Assembly: GCA_039029515.1 (NCBI GenBank)
Contig: JBCCFX010000162.1
Coordinates: 1 to 9,257 of the forward strand
DNA: 9,257 nucleotides
DNA from: JBCCFX01 sp039029515
GTDB lineage: Bacteria > Planctomycetota > Phycisphaerae > Phycisphaerales > SM1A02
Direction: 5' to 3'
The notes beneath the pieces were generated by a model. The model was not told the origin of the DNA and did no database searches. It saw nothing but the letters and a program-made list of their open reading frames with translations. Positions 6,642 to 9,257 of this stretch are shown in pieces (position 1 is the first letter of the stretch; the number at the start of each line of letters is the position of its first letter). A program made the translations under genes and the position numbers.

Positions 6642-7625
6642 ATGACCACGCAGACGATCGGCGTCGAACCTGTCCTGCCCGAAGCACCGATGCATCTCGT
6701 CCGGCCCAAGGAGCCGGTCGTTGGTCGCATCGTCGGCAATGACCTGTGCATGAAGGGCAAGTCCGCGAGCTATGTTCGGCATGTGACCATTGATGTCTCG
6801 GGCACACCGCTGGAAGGCAACTTTCTCGCCGGCCAGTCCTTCGGCGTGATCCCGCCGGGTCTCAACGAGAAGGGCAAGCCCCATCCGGTCCGCTTGTACT
6901 CCGTCTCGTGCTCAAGTCGAGGCGAGGATGGCGAAGGCAAGATCATCGCGACGACGCCGAAGCGACTCATCGACGAATGCACGCCGCAGAAGGAAGGGGA
7001 GGAAGCCGAGCGCGGTATGTTCCTCGGCCGATGCAGTAACTACCTCTGCGACACGAGGCCGGGCGATGAAGTCATGCTCAGCGGTCCCGCAGGGAAGCGA
7101 TTCATGCTGCCGGTCGACACCCAGGCGCATGACTACCTGTTCATCGCGACGGGTACCGGTATCGCGCCGTTCCGCGGCATGCTGATGGATCTCTTCGACG
7201 GGCCAGACGGGCCGACTGATCGAGAAGTTCATCTCGTGATGGGTACGCCGTACACATCCGATCTCCTGTACGACGACTACATGACCGACCTCGCGGCACG
7301 CCACGACAATTTCAGGTACCACACGGTCATCAGCCGGGAACCGCTGGGCGATCGGCCGCGGGGCGAATATGTCCACCAATACATTGAGCGTCATCTCGGC
7401 GATCACTTCGGCGCATTCCTTGCGCAACCAACGACGCTGATGTACATGTGCGGTTTGATCGGCATGCAGTTCGGCATGTACCAACTGCTCGCGAGTAACG
7501 ACCTCGGTGCAGGTTACATCGCGATCAAGGATGACTACGCAGATGTCCCTGTGCACGAGTGGGATACAAAGAGCATGCGACGCTTTATTCATCCCACTTC
7601 GCGTTGCATGATCGAGGTCTATTGA
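6642..7625 (+). CDS. Plant-type ferredoxin-NADP(+) reductase family protein
   Basis: 327 residues. This FAD enzyme should move electrons between ferredoxin (or flavodoxin) and NADP(H) in the cytoplasm. FAD-binding motifs are RLYS (84-87), CSNYLCD (131-137) and GPAGKRFMLP (148-157). The NADP domain carries ATGTGIAPFRG (169-179), SRE (231-233) with Y243, the usual contacts for the 2'-phosphate, and MYMCGLIGMQFGM (267-279). The chain ends in EVY, matching the C-terminal aromatic residue that stacks on the flavin in plant and cyanobacterial enzymes (PetH). These features set it apart from the bacterial Fpr type. A region before the C-terminus (about 295-322) is longer than in plants. The ATG at 6642 is chosen because the six-base spacing to TATACT fits a leaderless start; the in-frame ATG at 6549 would read through the terminator stem. 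Its ferredoxin partner is not in the window. Confidence 0.93.
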   Translation: MTTQTIGVEPVLPEAPMHLVRPKEPVVGRIVGNDLCMKGKSASYVRHVTIDVSGTPLEGNFLAGQSFGVIPPGLNEKGKPHPVRLYSVSCSSRGEDGEGKIIATTPKRLIDECTPQKEGEEAERGMFLGRCSNYLCDTRPGDEVMLSGPAGKRFMLPVDTQAHDYLFIATGTGIAPFRGMLMDLFDGPDGPTDREVHLVMGTPYTSDLLYDDYMTDLAARHDNFRYHTVISREPLGDRPRGEYVHQYIERHLGDHFGAFLAQPTTLMYMCGLIGMQFGMYQLLASNDLGAGYIAIKDDYADVPVHEWDTKSMRRFIHPTSRCMIEVY

Positions 7626-7682
7626 CCTCGCACGACATCGGCAGGCAGAAACACCAGTCAAAATAGACGAGTTTCGCTGAAG

Positions 7683-7743
7683 GCGATTCGCGATGTCCTG
7701 TGCCCGTTATCGGACACCGCACGGGACTCGCAGCGATTCGCGA
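7683..7743. repeat. Direct repeat of GCGATTCGCGA, 50 bp apart
   Basis: The 11-mer occurs at 7683-7693 and at 7733-7743 in the 222-bp gap between the FNR gene and the next plus-strand gene. The core TCGCGA is palindromic. A regulator binding two helical faces is possible (50 bp is close to five turns), but chance is not excluded. Confidence 0.45.
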
Positions 7744-7746
7744 GTC
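7725..7746 (+). terminator. Hairpin after the FNR gene, weak terminator candidate
   Basis: GACTCGC (7725-7731) and GCGAGTC (7740-7746) form a 7-bp stem with an 8-nt loop, about 100 bp past the FNR stop. No T-run follows. It overlaps the second copy of the GCGATTCGCGA repeat, so it may instead belong to a regulatory site. The rest of 7626-7847 shows no credible gene or clear promoter. Confidence 0.3.
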
Positions 7747-7847
7747 GTTCAGGTGGCCGGGCCGACAATTCGCATGACGGAAGTCGCCGCCGGTCCGCAT
7801 GGATGCGTGCCGGCCGAGGCTTCCGGCGAGCCCGATGTGGAGTGACC

Positions 7848-8516
7848 ATGATGTCAAACCGAACGCTTCGAATCGTTGCTGCCGTCCTCGTCGTCATGAC
7901 CGTGAGCGGTCAATCGCCGGCGGATCACGAATCCATTGTGATGGAGATTTCGCCCGCGGACGTTCGAAGCACGTTCGCCGGTTCGCTGGACTACATGCCG
8001 GACGTCGGATCGTCCGCCCCGTTCTCGTGTATTCGCCCGATGATCGCGCCGTCACCTCCGGTGTTGCCCTCACTTGTGGATGCGCAGGACCCGATGCGCG
8101 CATATCCTGCGATTCGGCAGTTGATGACCGCACGATGGACTGCGGAACTTCATGCCCGCATTCGACCGGCATTGACGTGGGCAGCATGCACGGCGATGGA
8201 GTACGAAGAGGCGACTTCGCCGACGACCGTGCTCTCGATGGACACATCGTCACTCGTGCCACTCGCGCCGATCGCCCTGACGTCAGCGCCGGACATGCCG
8301 CCACCTGCACCGAAGCGTCTGCTCATGAGCAACGATGTCTTCGCGACATGCGGTGTTGCGTACCTTGGCGCGGTCCTTGCCGTGCCGTGCATCTGTGCAG
8401 GCATGGCACGTCAACTCACGCGTGGCACATCAACCACGCGCGATCAGTCGCGCGGACGGCGTCGACCAGCGACGTCGCGGCTGGAGCGCTCGCCGACCTG
8501 GCTTCCGTCGGCATGA
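7848..8516 (+). CDS. Exported protein of unknown function with C-terminal membrane segment
   Basis: 222 residues; not recognised. The start is ATG at 7848 (or 7851), with GGAG at 7839-7842 just upstream. A signal peptide is clear: MSNRTLR, hydrophobic AAVLVVMTV, then SGQSPA. The exported part (about 25-160) is rich in Met, Pro, Ala and Ser, with a proline-rich stretch ending in PPPAP (151-155). A second hydrophobic segment at about 163-186 contains three Cys (C168, C181, C183) and is followed by a strongly basic tail (RDQSRGRRRPATSR). That pattern predicts one membrane pass with the tail in the cytoplasm. A competing reading frame over the same region is Arg/His/Cys-rich and has no ordered features. 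The stop abuts that of the small minus-strand gene. The signal peptide, RBS and basic tail make it probably real, though a homologue would be needed for certainty. Confidence 0.6.
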   Translation: MMSNRTLRIVAAVLVVMTVSGQSPADHESIVMEISPADVRSTFAGSLDYMPDVGSSAPFSCIRPMIAPSPPVLPSLVDAQDPMRAYPAIRQLMTARWTAELHARIRPALTWAACTAMEYEEATSPTTVLSMDTSSLVPLAPIALTSAPDMPPPAPKRLLMSNDVFATCGVAYLGAVLAVPCICAGMARQLTRGTSTTRDQSRGRRRPATSRLERSPTWLPSA

Positions 8517-8639
8517 TCAGAGGCGCGAGCCGTCCTCGGAATCGCCTGGTGAATCACGTGCTTCCTGTCGTTCGAGCGCGCGCCAGACGAGGATGCCAAC
8601 CGCGACCATGCCAACGATGGCCACAATGGATTTGAGCAT
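8517..8639 (-). CDS. Small single-pass membrane protein (40 residues)
   Basis: The frame encodes MLKSIVAIVGMVAVGI followed by LVWRALERQEARDSPGDSED and GSRL. One hydrophobic helix spans about residues 4-19, flanked by K3 and R20, and is followed by a charged hydrophilic tail. On the minus strand AAGGA lies 10 nt before the ATG, within GGGAAGGATGG, which is an acceptable but long spacing. The stop codon lies directly against the stop of the convergent exported-protein gene, with no overlap and no gap. The amphipathic order and the RBS favour a real gene. No family is recognised; many such proteins tune larger membrane complexes, but nothing here shows which. Confidence 0.55.
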   Translation of the reverse strand: MLKSIVAIVGMVAVGILVWRALERQEARDSPGDSEDGSRL

Positions 8640-8680
8640 TATGCGTCCATCCTTCCCTGCGACGAAGCGCCGCCGTCCGG

Positions 8681-8686
8681 TACACT
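8681..8686 (+). promoter_or_regulatory. -10 box TACACT placed for a leaderless SRAP transcript
   Basis: TACACT lies exactly six bases (AGCGGC) before the GTG at 8693, so the predicted start point coincides with the G of the start codon. No Shine-Dalgarno is present. No LexA-like site or good -35 is evident in the 53-bp divergent gap. Confidence 0.6.
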
Positions 8687-8692
8687 AGCGGC

Positions 8693-9130
8693 GTGTGCGG
8701 CCGAATGCGACTGTCTCGACATGCGGATGTGCTCGCCGAACGCTACGGCGCGGCGTCGGACGTGGTGCCGCCAACGGGACTGAACATTTGTCCGACACAA
8801 TCCGTTGCCGTGATACGCCAGAGTCGATCCCAAGGGCAACGCATCATCGACGTCATGCGTTGGGGCCTGATTCCATCCTGGTGGAAGCAGGACAAACTTC
8901 CTGCGCACATGTTCAACGCCCGGTCGGAGACCGCCGCAGAGAAGCCATCCTTCCGAACCGCATTGCGTCGACGTCGTTGTCTGGTGCCGATCGATGGGTT
9001 CTACGAATGGCAGAAGCACGACGACGGGACGAAGACGAAGCATGTCATCACCGCGCCTGATGAATCGCTCTTCACACTTGGCGGACTCTGGGAAACCTGG
9101 GCAAATCCCGGTGGCGATCGCCCCCAGTAG
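8693..9130 (+). pseudogene. SRAP-family (YedK/HMCES-type) protein, 3' part lost
   Basis: SRAP proteins bind abasic sites in single-stranded DNA and form a covalent thiazolidine link through Cys2. The start is GTG at 8693, fixed by the required MCGR N-terminus (C2 becomes residue 1 after Met removal). Further family blocks are N31 in NICPTQ, RWGLIPSWW (56-64), FNARSET (74-80; N75, R77, E79), CLVPIDGFYEW (96-106, E105) and FTLGGLWETW (127-136). The family usually runs to about 210-230 residues, with a catalytic His in an HDRMPV-like motif near residue 160. Here the protein stops at 145, after NPGGDRPQ, so that His and the C-terminal strands are missing. Homology ends near 9119, where base composition also changes. 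Either the gene is truly truncated, or the end of this sequence is misassembled and the real gene is intact. Confidence 0.85.
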
Positions 9131-9257
9131 GGGTGTGTGTTGATATCGTAGCAAAGGTGAGTGCAGGGGGGACACAGACCGGAGGGAGGAGCTACTGGCG
9201 GGCCACCGCGCCCAGGGGACGCTGGGCCCACCAGGGGGGATTTGTGAGATATGATAA
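9119..9257. other. G-rich terminal segment unlike the rest of the window
   Basis: By hand count, 9131-9257 contains 54 G and 25 C in 127 bases, with several runs of four to six G. No known family is recognised. One plus frame (9115 to the end) is open but does not resemble the missing SRAP C-terminus. A 6-bp inverted repeat (9210-9215 with 9222-9227) is present. A contig-end artefact is the simplest reading; a rearrangement is the alternative. Confidence 0.5.

Noticed and set aside
7799..8635. 278-codon alternative plus frame over the exported-protein gene
   Set aside because: It is dominated by Arg, His, Cys and Ser with no signal peptide or domain, and has no RBS; the frame starting at 7848 has an ordered signal peptide and membrane segment.
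9115..9257. Open plus frame to the window end as a frameshifted SRAP C-terminus
   Set aside because: The translation lacks the expected HDRMPV-like motif and any other SRAP block, so a simple frameshift does not explain the truncation.

Overview
The window looks like an ordinary chromosomal stretch of a GC-rich Gram-negative bacterium, most likely Planctomycetota and probably near Phycisphaerae. This rests on the GC-rich sequence, a full-length MurA opening MDAFRIQGG, a stand-alone fibro-slime protein, a plant-type ferredoxin-NADP reductase in a non-photosynthetic setting, and heptamer repeats between genes. The placement is inferred from gene content and general resemblance, since no search was possible.

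Layout. (1) 1-3044, plus strand: the 3' part of an MlaF-type ABC ATPase (its N-terminus lies before the window), an MCE/MlaD-family protein with one membrane anchor, and a SpoU/TrmH-family RNA 2'-O-methyltransferase that starts a few bases after the MCE stop. The first two fit a phospholipid transport system of the inner membrane and periplasm; the MlaE-type permease is not here and may lie upstream. (2) 3116-3808, plus: a predicted lipoprotein of unknown function with a faint resemblance to Wzz-type chain-length regulators. (3) 3829-3932: two blocks of degenerate 7-bp tandem repeats between convergent genes. (4) 3935-5278, minus: murA, the first committed step of peptidoglycan synthesis. (5) 5279-5542: a 264-bp divergent intergenic region with potential RNA structure. 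(6) 5543-6526, plus: a secreted fibro-slime-domain protein, followed by a strong GC-rich hairpin at 6561-6589. (7) 6642-7625, plus: plant-type FNR, apparently made from a leaderless mRNA. (8) 7848-8516, plus: an exported protein of unknown function with a C-terminal membrane segment; its end touches that of a 40-residue single-pass membrane protein on the minus strand (8517-8639). (9) 8693-9130, plus: a SRAP (YedK/HMCES-type) DNA-protein crosslink gene, also apparently leaderless, which loses homology to its family near 9119 and stops early. The last ~135 bases have a different, G-rich composition and may be a contig-end artefact or a rearrangement.

Regulation. TAnACT boxes (TATACT or TACACT) lie upstream of three genes. 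In two of them (FNR and SRAP) the box is exactly 6 nt before the start codon, and neither gene has a ribosome binding site. The MCE gene, the lipoprotein, the fibro-slime gene and the exported protein have GGAG-like sites instead, so the window mixes leaderless and Shine-Dalgarno initiation.

I see no mobile element, CRISPR array, tRNA, rRNA or recognised defence system, and no convincing new multi-gene system. The most unusual items are the heptamer repeats, the paired leaderless promoters, the uncatalogued 40-residue ORF and the broken 3' end of the SRAP gene.
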